Positions 1-8,700 of a DNA stretch of 8,750 nucleotides are shown here, in pieces. The DNA lies in assembly GCA_016764835.1 (NCBI GenBank), contig JAESRD010000188.1, positions 1 to 8,750 on the forward strand, in the 5' to 3' direction. A program made the position numbers and the translations under genes. Positions within the stretch are counted from its first letter, which is position 1. Each line of letters starts with the position of its first letter. The notes under the pieces are model-generated. The model was not told the origin of the DNA, ran no database searches, and worked only from the letters and a program-made list of their open reading frames with translations. The stretch comes from Paracoccaceae bacterium (lineage in GTDB: Bacteria > Pseudomonadota > Alphaproteobacteria > Rhodobacterales > Rhodobacteraceae).

Positions 1-3000
1 GATATTCGCGCGCTCTGGCTGCCTGAGCCGGGGGCCGAAGACGCCGCCGCTAAGCGGCTGCTCGCCCCTTCGGTTCAGCTGCCGCTGATTATGATCTGCG
101 AATATGCGCTGGCCCAGCTTTGGATGAGCTGGGGCGTGACCCCGTCAGCGCTTATCGGCCATTCAATGGGCGAAAACACCGCCGCCTGTCTGGCGGGCAC
201 CATGACATTTGAGGCCTGCATTGGCCTCGTCCATCTGCGCGGTGTGCTGATGGATGGTGTCGAGAAAGGCGGCATGCTGTCTGTGGCGCTACCGGCCAAA
301 GAGTTGCAAGCCTACTTGGGCGATGCGCTTGATCTTGCCGTGGTTAACGGGCCGTCATTGTCGGTCGCCTCTGGCGCTGTTGCCGGGCTTGATGCGTTGC
401 AAAAGCGCCTCGAAGAGCAGGGCATAGATTGCCAACGTATCGCCATTGATATCGCCGCCCATTCGCGTCTGCTCGACCCGATCTTGGAAGAATTTGGCGG
501 TTATCTGCGCGGGATGGACCTCAAAGCCCCGCAAATTCCGATTATTTCCAACCGCACCGGCATTGCCCTGACCGATGCCGAGGCGATGGACCCAGACTAC
601 TGGATCGGCCATCTGCGCGGCACTGTGCGCTTTGCTGACGGTCTGACAACTTTGTCCGAAAACCCCGAGCGCATCTATATCGAAGTCGGCCCCGGTAAGG
701 CTTTATCCTCGCTGGCTGGCCAACATGATAAGCTGGAGGCGAACCAAGTCACCAGCAGTCTGCGGCACCAAAAAGATGTCATTGCTGATGATGCTTATTT
801 CATGACCATGCTGGCCCGTGTCTGGGCCATGGGTGGCCATATCGACTGGGCACAAATTTGGGGCGAAGCGCGGCGCAACCGTGTGGTGCTGCCGAGTTAC
901 CCGTTCCAACATCAGACATATTTTATTGAGCCCGGTCAGGCTGTTAGCGCAGATGAGAGCGAATGGCTGATGCGGGTTGATGACCGTGACCAATGGGGCT
1001 GGCAGCCCGGATGGCAACCTGAATATGCCAAATGCAATATAGATGTCAGCGGTGATCTGTCTGACATGCCTGTGCAGAACTGGCTGATTTTTAACGATGA
1101 TGCGGGCGTCGCCGCGCCGATGGTTGAACGCCTGCGCAAGGCTGGCCAAAACGTGACCAGCGTCACCACCGGCGACGCCTTTGCGCGTCTGTCAGATGAC
1201 ACATTCGTGCTGGCCCCAGAGCGCGGCCGCGAAGGCTATGATCAGCTGATTGCAGAGCTAACAGCGCTCGGCCGCTTGCCGCAACGGATCGCGCATTTCT
1301 GGCTGGTAACGGCCGATGAAAAACACCGCCCCGGCGGCTCGTTCTTTCACCGAGTGCAAGAGCAGGGTTTCTGGAGCCTGTTCTACCTGATGCAAGCTTT
1401 GGCTGCTGAGAGCGCCGATAGCGACCTGCATTTGCTGAGCGTAACGTCCGGCGCGATGCAAGTGCGCGATGAGCGGCTGGCCTATCCATCCAAGGCCACA
1501 ATCGCCGGGCCTATCCGGGTTATTCCGCGTGAATTTCCCGATGTAACGTCTTCGCAGCTCGACATTGAACTTGGCCCCAAGGGCAAGCTGAGCGCCGAAC
1601 AGGCCGAGGCATTGCTCGAAGAGCTGTTGGCCGAACCAGCCAACGTTACCGCCGCTTTGCGCGGCAATCGCCGCTACCGGCTGGGCTGGAAACGCGCCGC
1701 GCTGGACTTTGACGCGCAGCTGGCTGACTTGCCGCTGAAACAAGGCGCCACCGTGCTGCTGACCGGCGGCTTTGGCGGCATCGGGCTGACCGTCGCCCAA
1801 GCGCTGATCAGCCGCTACAGGGCCAATATTGTGCTTATCGGCCGCCAAGAGCTGCCGGAGCGTGATGAGTGGAGCAATTATCTGCGCAATGTCGCGCCCA
1901 ATGACCGGGTCGCCCGGCGTATTCGCGCGGTTCAGGGGCTTGAGGAAGCGGGTGGCCAAGTGCTGACGCTGGCGGCTGATGTCTCGAATATCGAAGAAAT
2001 GCGCGCCGCCGTGGCCAAGGCCGAAGACAGGTTTGGCCAGATTTCTGGCGTGGTTCACGGGGCTGGTGTCATTGATGACGCGCCGATTTTGGCCAAAACA
2101 TCGATGGGGATCGAAGATGTCTTCACCCCAAAAATCCACGGCACACAAGTCATAGATGCGCTGTTTGCCGACGGCACGCTTGATTTTCTGGCGCTGTTTT
2201 CGTCGTCGTCCACCGCCACAGCGCCTGCGGGGCAGGTCGATTATGTGGCAGCAAATGAGTACCTTAACGGTTTTGCCAAGGCCCGCGCCGGGTTCAAAAC
2301 CAAGGTTGTGGCCATCAACTGGGGCATCTGGAACGGCGTCGGCATGGCGGCTGAGGCCATGCAGGCGCGCACCAGCCGCGCCGCGCCGCCGCAAAAGCCG
2401 GTAGACCAACCACTACTCGACTTTGCGGGCTTTGATGATGCGGGCAACCGCATCTTTGCCGCCACTTGGCAGGCCGACAAAAACTGGGTGCTCAACGAGC
2501 ATCGCGTGCTGTCAGGCGACGCGCTTTTGCCGGGTACAGGCTATCTAGAGCTGGCCGCCGAGGCGCTGGCCGCCCAAGGCGAACACGGGCCATTCGAAGT
2601 GCTCGATCTGACATTTTTGCAACCGCTTCGCGCCGATGACGGGGTTGAAACCGCCGTTCGCGTGACCCTGCCGCGTACCAATACTGGCTATAGCTTTTCG
2701 GTGCAGAGCGCCGGGCCGGGCGCGGCCATGGGGCTTAACGCCGAAGCTGAGCTGAGCCTGCTGCCACTCGCCCGGCCTGATCGGCTGGATATCGACGAGA
2801 TTGCGGCTCGGCTTGCCGCGCCGCTTGCTGCGCCGACCGGGGGCTCGCTGCGCTCGCCCCAAGAAGCGCATCTGCGGTTTGGGCCGCGCTGGAACGTGCT
2901 TCAGGAAACCCGGCTGGGCAAGGGCGAAGGGCTGGCCCGGCTGCGGCTGCCTTTGGCGGCTCAGGGCGACAGTGCCTATGCGTTGCATCCCGGTCTGCTC

Positions 3001-4680
3001 GATCTGGCCACGGGCTGGGCGATGGAGCTGATTGAGGGCTACGAGGCCAAGAACCTCTGGGTGCCGGTTTCCTACGGCTCGGTCCGGGTTTACGGCCCGC
3101 TGCCCGCTGACCTCGTGAGCTATGTCAAAATCACCCAAAACGCCGCCTCGGGCAGCGATTTCGCCACGTTCTCAATCGTGCTCGCCGCGGCTGACGGTGC
3201 CGTGGCGCTAGAGGCTGATGGCTTCACCATTCGGCGGCTCGACGGCGCGCTGCGCTTTGGCGCGGCTAGCCCGGCAAATGCGGTAAGTGACGGGCCAATC
3301 CCGCTTTCAGCCGCAGAAGAACGCCTGCAACATAACCTGTCGCAAGGGATTAGCGCCGATGAAGGTGCAAGCGCATTCTTTGCCGCCCTTGGCGCTGGGC
3401 GTAGCCAGATCGTGGTGACATCGCTCGACTTGCCCGCGCTGATTGCCCAAGCCGAAGCTAGCGGGCAGAGCAACGCCGATACAGGCCAAAGCTTTGAGCG
3501 GCCCGAGTTGGACAATGATTTTGCAGCACCAGAAACCGACATTGAAAAACGTCTCGCCGGGTTCTGGCAGGAGCTGCTCGGCCTGGCGCAGGTCGGCATT
3601 GATGACAGCTTCTTCGACCTTGGCGGCCATAGCCTGATCGCCGTACGCCTGTTTGCCATGGTTAAAAAAGGCTACGCCGTCGATTTCCCAATATCGATCT
3701 TGTTTGAAGCGCCAACGATCCGCAAATGCGCAGCACTTATTGCGGCCCAAGGCGGCACGGATACGGCCGAGGCAGCCCCGCAAGGTGCCGCACCTGCGCG
3801 CCCGGCCAGCCGCTTTACACATCTGGTGCCCATGCATCAGGGCGAGGGCGGCTCGAAGACCCCGTTCTTCTTGGTGGCGGGCATGTTTGGCAATGTGCTT
3901 AACCTGCGCCATTTGGCCCACTTGCTGGGTGCCGACCGGCCGTTTTATGGGCTTCAGGCCCGCGGTCTGCTGGGTGAAGAACAGCCGCATACGTCGCTGG
4001 TCGGCGCCGCCCGCGATATGATTGTTGAGATCAAAGCCGTGCAGGCCCAAGGCCCTTATATGGTCGGCGGTTTCTCTGGCGGTGGCATCACTGCCTACGA
4101 GATCGCGCGCCAGCTCAAAGAAGCCGGTGACGAGACTTCGGTGCTGGTCATGCTCGACACGCCTTTGCCCATTCGCCAACCGCTCAGCCGGGCTGACCGC
4201 GCCGCGATCCAGTGGGCCGAGGCCAAGGCGGGCGGCATTGCCTATCCGTTCAACTGGGCCATCCGCCGGGTGCGCTGGGAGTTCGAGAAACGCAAAGTCA
4301 AAACTGATGAGGGCAGCGCCGCGCCACAATTCCATAATGCCGCGATCGAGGCCGCTTTCCTTGGCGCGATAGACGCCTATCAGCTGCAGGACTGGGACGG
4401 GCCGTTGACCCTGCTGCGCCCACCGCTTGTTGGCAAATGGGAGGTCGCACCGGGCCGCTGGGTCAACGATGAGCGGGCGTATGTTCTGCCCGATAATGAT
4501 TGGACATCACATGCGCCAAAGATCGAGGTCTTTGAGGTGCCGGGCGACCATGACAGCATGGTGCTTGAGCCCAATGTTCGCGTGCTTGCCGCCCGTATGC
4601 GCCATGTTATAGAGGCCGCTGAAACCGCCCGCCTTCCCAGCCGCCTCGCGCGCTGGAGCCAGAAAAAGGCGGCCGAATAA
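1..4680 (+). CDS. Type I polyketide synthase, C-terminal part: AT-KR-DH-carrier-TE (5' truncated by window)
   Basis: The frame is open from base 1, so the first ATG (91) is not the start; the N-terminus, expected to hold a ketosynthase, lies outside. 1559 residues are visible. AT (about 1-925): nucleophile in GHSMGE with Ser at 163-165, Arg at 238-240, and catalytic His in IAAHS at 460-462; the post-AT linker ends near 915. Specificity is unclear because the motif is neither HAFH nor YASH. KR structural subdomain: about 975-1700. KR catalytic core (about 1740-2400): GGFGGIG cofactor loop at 1765-1785, Lys 2131, Ser 2203, Tyr 2242 and Asn 2254 all present, and IDD at 2071-2079 suggesting a B-type ketoreductase. 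DH (about 2420-3250): His 2500 and Asp 3001. Carrier (about 3535-3755): FFDLGGHSL with phosphopantetheine Ser at 3631, closer to an NRPS carrier signature. TE (about 3860-4620): GFSGGG Ser 4075, Asp 4156, His 4549. No enoylreductase or methyltransferase is seen. The TE implies chain release by hydrolysis or cyclisation, so this is probably the last module. The DH lying after the KR is unusual. Confidence 0.96.
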   Translation, partial: DIRALWLPEPGAEDAAAKRLLAPSVQLPLIMICEYALAQLWMSWGVTPSALIGHSMGENTAACLAGTMTFEACIGLVHLRGVLMDGVEKGGMLSVALPAKELQAYLGDALDLAVVNGPSLSVASGAVAGLDALQKRLEEQGIDCQRIAIDIAAHSRLLDPILEEFGGYLRGMDLKAPQIPIISNRTGIALTDAEAMDPDYWIGHLRGTVRFADGLTTLSENPERIYIEVGPGKALSSLAGQHDKLEANQVTSSLRHQKDVIADDAYFMTMLARVWAMGGHIDWAQIWGEARRNRVVLPSYPFQHQTYFIEPGQAVSADESEWLMRVDDRDQWGWQPGWQPEYAKCNIDVSGDLSDMPVQNWLIFNDDAGVAAPMVERLRKAGQNVTSVTTGDAFARLSDDTFVLAPERGREGYDQLIAELTALGRLPQRIAHFWLVTADEKHRPGGSFFHRVQEQGFWSLFYLMQALAAESADSDLHLLSVTSGAMQVRDERLAYPSKATIAGPIRVIPREFPDVTSSQLDIELGPKGKLSAEQAEALLEELLAEPANVTAALRGNRRYRLGWKRAALDFDAQLADLPLKQGATVLLTGGFGGIGLTVAQALISRYRANIVLIGRQELPERDEWSNYLRNVAPNDRVARRIRAVQGLEEAGGQVLTLAADVSNIEEMRAAVAKAEDRFGQISGVVHGAGVIDDAPILAKTSMGIEDVFTPKIHGTQVIDALFADGTLDFLALFSSSSTATAPAGQVDYVAANEYLNGFAKARAGFKTKVVAINWGIWNGVGMAAEAMQARTSRAAPPQKPVDQPLLDFAGFDDAGNRIFAATWQADKNWVLNEHRVLSGDALLPGTGYLELAAEALAAQGEHGPFEVLDLTFLQPLRADDGVETAVRVTLPRTNTGYSFSVQSAGPGAAMGLNAEAELSLLPLARPDRLDIDEIAARLAAPLAAPTGGSLRSPQEAHLRFGPRWNVLQETRLGKGEGLARLRLPLAAQGDSAYALHPGLLDLATGWAMELIEGYEAKNLWVPVSYGSVRVYGPLPADLVSYVKITQNAASGSDFATFSIVLAAADGAVALEADGFTIRRLDGALRFGAASPANAVSDGPIPLSAAEERLQHNLSQGISADEGASAFFAALGAGRSQIVVTSLDLPALIAQAEASGQSNADTGQSFERPELDNDFAAPETDIEKRLAGFWQELLGLAQVGIDDSFFDLGGHSLIAVRLFAMVKKGYAVDFPISILFEAPTIRKCAALIAAQGGTDTAEAAPQGAAPARPASRFTHLVPMHQGEGGSKTPFFLVAGMFGNVLNLRHLAHLLGADRPFYGLQARGLLGEEQPHTSLVGAARDMIVEIKAVQAQGPYMVGGFSGGGITAYEIARQLKEAGDETSVLVMLDTPLPIRQPLSRADRAAIQWAEAKAGGIAYPFNWAIRRVRWEFEKRKVKTDEGSAAPQFHNAAIEAAFLGAIDAYQLQDWDGPLTLLRPPLVGKWEVAPGRWVNDERAYVLPDNDWTSHAPKIEVFEVPGDHDSMVLEPNVRVLAARMRHVIEAAETARLPSRLARWSQKKAAE
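4666..4669 (+). promoter_or_regulatory. Weak ribosome binding site for the glycosyltransferase
   Basis: AAGG, preceded by further A residues, is the only purine-rich candidate before the ATG at 4683. The 13-base spacing is longer than usual. With the PKS stop at 4678-4680, re-initiation by ribosomes finishing the PKS is the more likely way this gene is translated. Confidence 0.35.
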
Positions 4681-4682
4681 CC

Positions 4683-5708
4683 ATGGTTGCAGTCGTCCAA
4701 ACCATCATTCTCAACTGGCGCACAGCCGGGCTGACGCTGCGCGCTATTGGCGCGGCGCAGCGTGAGATGAAGCAGCTTAATGGCGGCATCACTGTGGTTG
4801 ATAATGACAGCCAAGACGGCTCGTTTGAGCGGCTGCGCGACGCGGCTGAGATCTTGCCAAGCGTCACCGTTTTGCAAGCGGGCCGCAATGGTGGCTTTGG
4901 TGCGGGCAACAACCACGCCATCCGCGCGGGCCTGCCCGGCGGCAACCGGCCCGACTATGTCTATGTGCTCAATTCTGATGCTTTTCCCGGCCCGGATGCG
5001 ATCAAAATCCTGGCCGAATATCTTGACCGACACCCCAAAGTGGGCTTCGTCGGCAGCTATATTCATGGCGAAGATGACACGCCGCATCTGACAACTTTCC
5101 GCTTCCCGTCGATCTGGTCGGAGCTGGAAGGTGCTGCCCGGTTTGGTCCGATCAGCCGCGCACTGGCCAAATACGCTGTGCCGCGCGAAATAATTGTGCC
5201 GCCACCACCGCCGATACCGGGGCTCGACAAAGGTCCGGTTACCGGCATCAAAGTTGATTGGCTTGCTGGCGCAAGTCTGATGATGCGCCGCGATGTGCTC
5301 GATGACATCGGGTTGTTTGATGAGAATTTCTTCCTCTACTTTGAGGAAACTGACCTGAGCCTGCGCGCCGCCCGCGCCGGATATGAGACCCATTTTGTCG
5401 GTGCGAGCAGGGTCGCGCATATAGGCTCTGTCTCAACCGGTATGAAACAATGGCACCGTGTTCCGGGGTATTGGTTCGATTCTCGCCTCTATTATTTCTC
5501 CAAAAACCACGGACGCCTCTACGCGGCGCTTGCAACTATTGCGCATTTGAGCGGCGGTTTGCTGCATAGAGCCCGCTGCTTGATCTCGCGCAAGAAAACC
5601 GGCGAAGCCCGGTGGTATCTTTGGCACCTATTAACGCATGACATTCTGGCCGCATTAAAGTGCATCGCCAGATTGGGGCGGGCAAAACGCCCGCAAAGAA
5701 AGGACTGA
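4683..5708 (+). CDS. Family 2 glycosyltransferase, rhamnosyltransferase-like
   Basis: A 341-residue protein predicted to move a sugar from a nucleotide-sugar donor to an acceptor in the cytoplasm. The GT-A fold hallmarks are present: an N-terminal strand ending in ILNW, VVDNDSQDGS near residues 38-47, NGGFGAGNN for the nucleotide site, and LNSD with Asp99 in the place of the DxD metal/nucleotide motif. The acceptor half has WLAGASLMMRR followed by GLFDENFFLYFEETDLSLR (acidic residues E221, E222 and D224, the likely catalytic-base region) and a conserved H..S..S stretch after it. These match the rhamnosyltransferase/WbbL-like branch of GT2, and the length is normal. No signal peptide or convincing membrane span is seen. 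The ATG lies 2 bases after the PKS stop, with only a weak, distant AAGG upstream, so translation is probably coupled to the PKS. Five consecutive prolines lie at 5199-5213. Its place between PKS and NRPS genes suggests it glycosylates the cluster product; donor and acceptor cannot be read from the sequence. A surface-polysaccharide role is the alternative. Confidence 0.93.
   Translation: MVAVVQTIILNWRTAGLTLRAIGAAQREMKQLNGGITVVDNDSQDGSFERLRDAAEILPSVTVLQAGRNGGFGAGNNHAIRAGLPGGNRPDYVYVLNSDAFPGPDAIKILAEYLDRHPKVGFVGSYIHGEDDTPHLTTFRFPSIWSELEGAARFGPISRALAKYAVPREIIVPPPPPIPGLDKGPVTGIKVDWLAGASLMMRRDVLDDIGLFDENFFLYFEETDLSLRAARAGYETHFVGASRVAHIGSVSTGMKQWHRVPGYWFDSRLYYFSKNHGRLYAALATIAHLSGGLLHRARCLISRKKTGEARWYLWHLLTHDILAALKCIARLGRAKRPQRKD
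5699..5704 (+). promoter_or_regulatory. Ribosome binding site for the NRPS-like gene
   Basis: AAAGGA lies 5 bases before the ATG at 5710 and overlaps the last codons of the glycosyltransferase. It is a good Shine-Dalgarno match at a normal distance and supports the chosen start. The protein begins directly with the first strand of the formyltransferase-like fold, which also fits this start. Confidence 0.75.
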
Positions 5709-5709
5709 C

Positions 5710-8700
5710 ATGGCAGGTTTTACCGCTGTTCTGATCGGCAATGAATCACTGGCTATCCAATGCGGCGCAATGTTGCGCGAGGCGGGCCATGTGCTGCGCG
5801 CAGTGGTGACCCGCAATGATAGCGTGGCCGCATGGGCGCAGGGCGAAGGGCTGTTGGTTATCGCGCCGGGCAAAGGGCTTGAGCAGCGCATGCAGGGCCT
5901 ACAATTTGACTGGCTGATCTCAGCCGCCAACCTCGATATTCTGCCCGACCCGGTGCTGGCCATGGCCACACGCGGCGCGGTCAACTTTCATGATGGCCCT
6001 TTGCCGCATTATGCCGGGCTAAACGCCCCGGTTTGGGCGCTGATGGCGGGCGAGGCGCAGCACGGCGTCAGCTGGCACCTCATAGAGGGCGGTGTCGATG
6101 AGGGCGACCTTCTGGCGCAGCAAAGCGTTGATATTGCGGATGGAGAAACTGCGCTGAGCCTCAATGCCAAATGCTACGCTGCCGGGATCGAGAGCTTTGC
6201 CACCGTTATTGAGCAGCTGGCCACGCCCGCGCCGGTGCGCCAGGCTCAAGACCTGAGCCAGCGCAGTTATTTTGGCCTAAACCACCGGCCAGACGGCCTC
6301 GGCTGGCTCGATTTCACCCAATCTGCGGCGACGCTGGCCCGGCTTGTGCGCGCGCTTGATCATGGCGACTATGCCAACCCGGTCAGCTTGCCAAAGTTTG
6401 AGGCGGCCGGCCAAATCTGGCTGGCCCGTTCCGCCCGGCTTGCTGATGGAGAAGGTGCCCCCGGCGAAGTTCTGCAAGCGGCCGAGGGCGCGCTGACAAT
6501 CGCCTGTGGCAGCGGCGCTTTGCTGCTGTCGCGCCTGAGCGCTGCCGATGGCTGCCCCGGCGCGCCGCGCGTGCAAGCGGGTACCCGGCTTACTGCCGGA
6601 CCTTGCCCGATATCTGAAGAAATATTGGCCAAAGCCGCCAAGACCGAGCCGTTTTGGCGCGCCCGGTTGCAAAACTTTTGCCCCGCCGCCCTGCCACTGA
6701 GCGACGGGACAGAGCGCGAAGGTGCTTTGGAAAAGAACATTACCGGGCTGACCCCGGCCTGCTTCGCGCTGCTTGGTGCGCGCTTGGGCGACGGCTGCGC
6801 TGATCTGGCGATTGGCTTGCCAGACGGCGCGGCAGGTTACGTCAGCGCTTGGGTGCCGGGCCGGTTTGATGCGGCCTTGCCGCTTGGCGCGGCTCAAGCG
6901 GGCTTTGCCAAAGCCCAGGCAGCGGCCATTGAGCGCGGCGGTTACCCCGCTGATCTGCTCGCCCGCATGCCCAATATCACGCCCGCAACACCGGCCTTCG
7001 CCGTGGCCGATGCGCCGTTGGCCGGGGCTGCCCTAACCCTTGTTGGCACCAAGCTCATCGGCGACACGACATTGATTTCAACGGCCCAGTTTGAGCTGAT
7101 CTGCGCGCGGCTGAGCCATTTGGTTACTGTGTTTGAAAGCGCCGACGCCACTGCCCCCGCCAACACCCTGCCGATCTTGCCCGAGGCCGAACGCCAGCTG
7201 CTGCTCAACGGCTGGAACAATACGTCCGAGAGCTTCGACGACAGCCAAGGCATCCAGTCCATGATCGCGGCCACAGCCGAAAACATGCCGCTGGCCGAGG
7301 CACTGGTTTGCGAGGCCGAAAACCTGACCTATGCGCAGCTAGATGCGCGCGCAAACCAAATGGCCCATGTGCTGCGCAAGGCTGGCGTCAAACGCGGCGC
7401 ACTTGTCGGGCTGTACCTGTCACGCTCAGCTGATCTTGTCGCCGGGGCGCTGGCGATCTGGAAGGCTGGCGGCGCCTATGTGCCGCTTGATCCGGCCTAT
7501 CCGGCCGACCGTATTGCGCTGTTTATTGAAGATAGCGGCGCGCAGGTGATCTTGACTGAGACCGACCTACAAGGGCAACTGCCCGCCCATAATGCCACCA
7601 TGGTTTGCACCGATGATCCGGCCATTGCCGCAGCACCCACCAGCGCGCCCGATGAGGGCTGCGGCCCAAGCGATCTTGCCTACCTGATCTATACGTCTGG
7701 CTCGACCGGACGGCCTAAAGGCGTGATGATCGAGCACCGCAATGTGGCCAATTTCTTTGCTGGCATGGATGCGCGTATTCCGCATGATCCGCCCGGCGTT
7801 TGGATGGCGCTGACGTCGCTTTCCTTCGACATTTCGGTGCTCGAGCTGTTCTGGACGCTCGCGCGCGGTTTCAAGCTGGTCATGTCCGGCGATGAAAGCC
7901 GGGCATTGGTCTCTGACGGCCCGGTCGAGGCCCCGGTCTCCGATCAAGAAATGGAATTCTCGCTGTTCTATTGGGGCAATGACGATGGCGTTGGCCGCGG
8001 CAAATACCGGTTGCTGCTGGAGGGCGCTAAGTTCGCCGATAATAATGGGTTCTGCGCGGTTTGGACGCCAGAGCGCCACTTTCACGCCTTTGGCGGACCA
8101 TACCCGAACCCGTCTGTCACCGGTGCTGCCGTGGCTGCGATCACGCAAAATATCGGCGTCCGTTCGGGCAGCTGTGTCGTGCCATTGCACCACACGGCGC
8201 GCATCGCCGAAGAATGGGCGGTTATTGATAACCTGACCGAAGGCCGCGCCGGATTGGCCGTCGCCTCTGGCTGGCAGCCTGATGATTTCGTGCTCAACCC
8301 GGTCAACTCGCCGCCAGAAAACAAGCCGGCCATGTTCCGCGCGATTGACGATCTGCGCCGCCTTTGGGCCGGTGAGCCGGTTGAGTTCCCCAAAGCCAAC
8401 GGCGAAATGTTTGCCGTTGTGACCCAACCGCGCCCAGTTTCGAAGATACTACCGATCTGGGTGACCACGGCGGGCAACCCCGACACCTGGGTTGAGGCCG
8501 GCAAAATGGGCACCAATGTGCTGACCCACCTGCTTGGCCAGTCGATCGATGAGGTTGGCGGCAAGATCAAACTTTACCACCAAGCCTTGCGCGACGCGGG
8601 CCATGATCCTGCTGACTTTAAGGTCACCCTGATGCTGCATTCCTTCGTCGCCGACAGCGAGGAGGAGGCCCGCGAGATCGCCCGTGAGCCGATGAAGGAT

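Noticed and set aside
2200..2214. Repeated tcg codons (serine run) as a tandem repeat
   Set aside because: Only three tcg codons followed by tcc, encoding the conserved serine-rich stretch that holds the KR catalytic Ser; not a meaningful repeat.
1258..2409. Long minus-strand open frame (383 codons) opposite the KR
   Set aside because: It lies wholly antisense to well-conserved PKS sequence, and its translation is rich in Arg, Gly and Gln with no recognisable domain. It is an expected by-product of GC-rich codon use.
91..4680. ATG at 91 as the real start of the PKS
   Set aside because: The frame is open to base 1, and the upstream residues read as acyltransferase sequence leading to the active-site region; the ATG is internal.
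3307..5420. Two further minus-strand open frames (3307-4335 and 4380-5420)
   Set aside because: Antisense to the carrier/TE and glycosyltransferase coding regions, with no motif, no ribosome binding site evidence and no family resemblance.
7885..7950. Possible frameshift or assembly chimera at the A-domain/monooxygenase junction
   Set aside because: The frame is continuous and a short linker joins the parts. LLM domains placed after A4 are known in this protein family, so a genuine fusion is more likely than an artefact.
7567..8427. Minus-strand open frame (286 codons) opposite the A/monooxygenase junction
   Set aside because: The + strand frame here carries strong A-domain and monooxygenase motifs; the reverse translation shows no domain.
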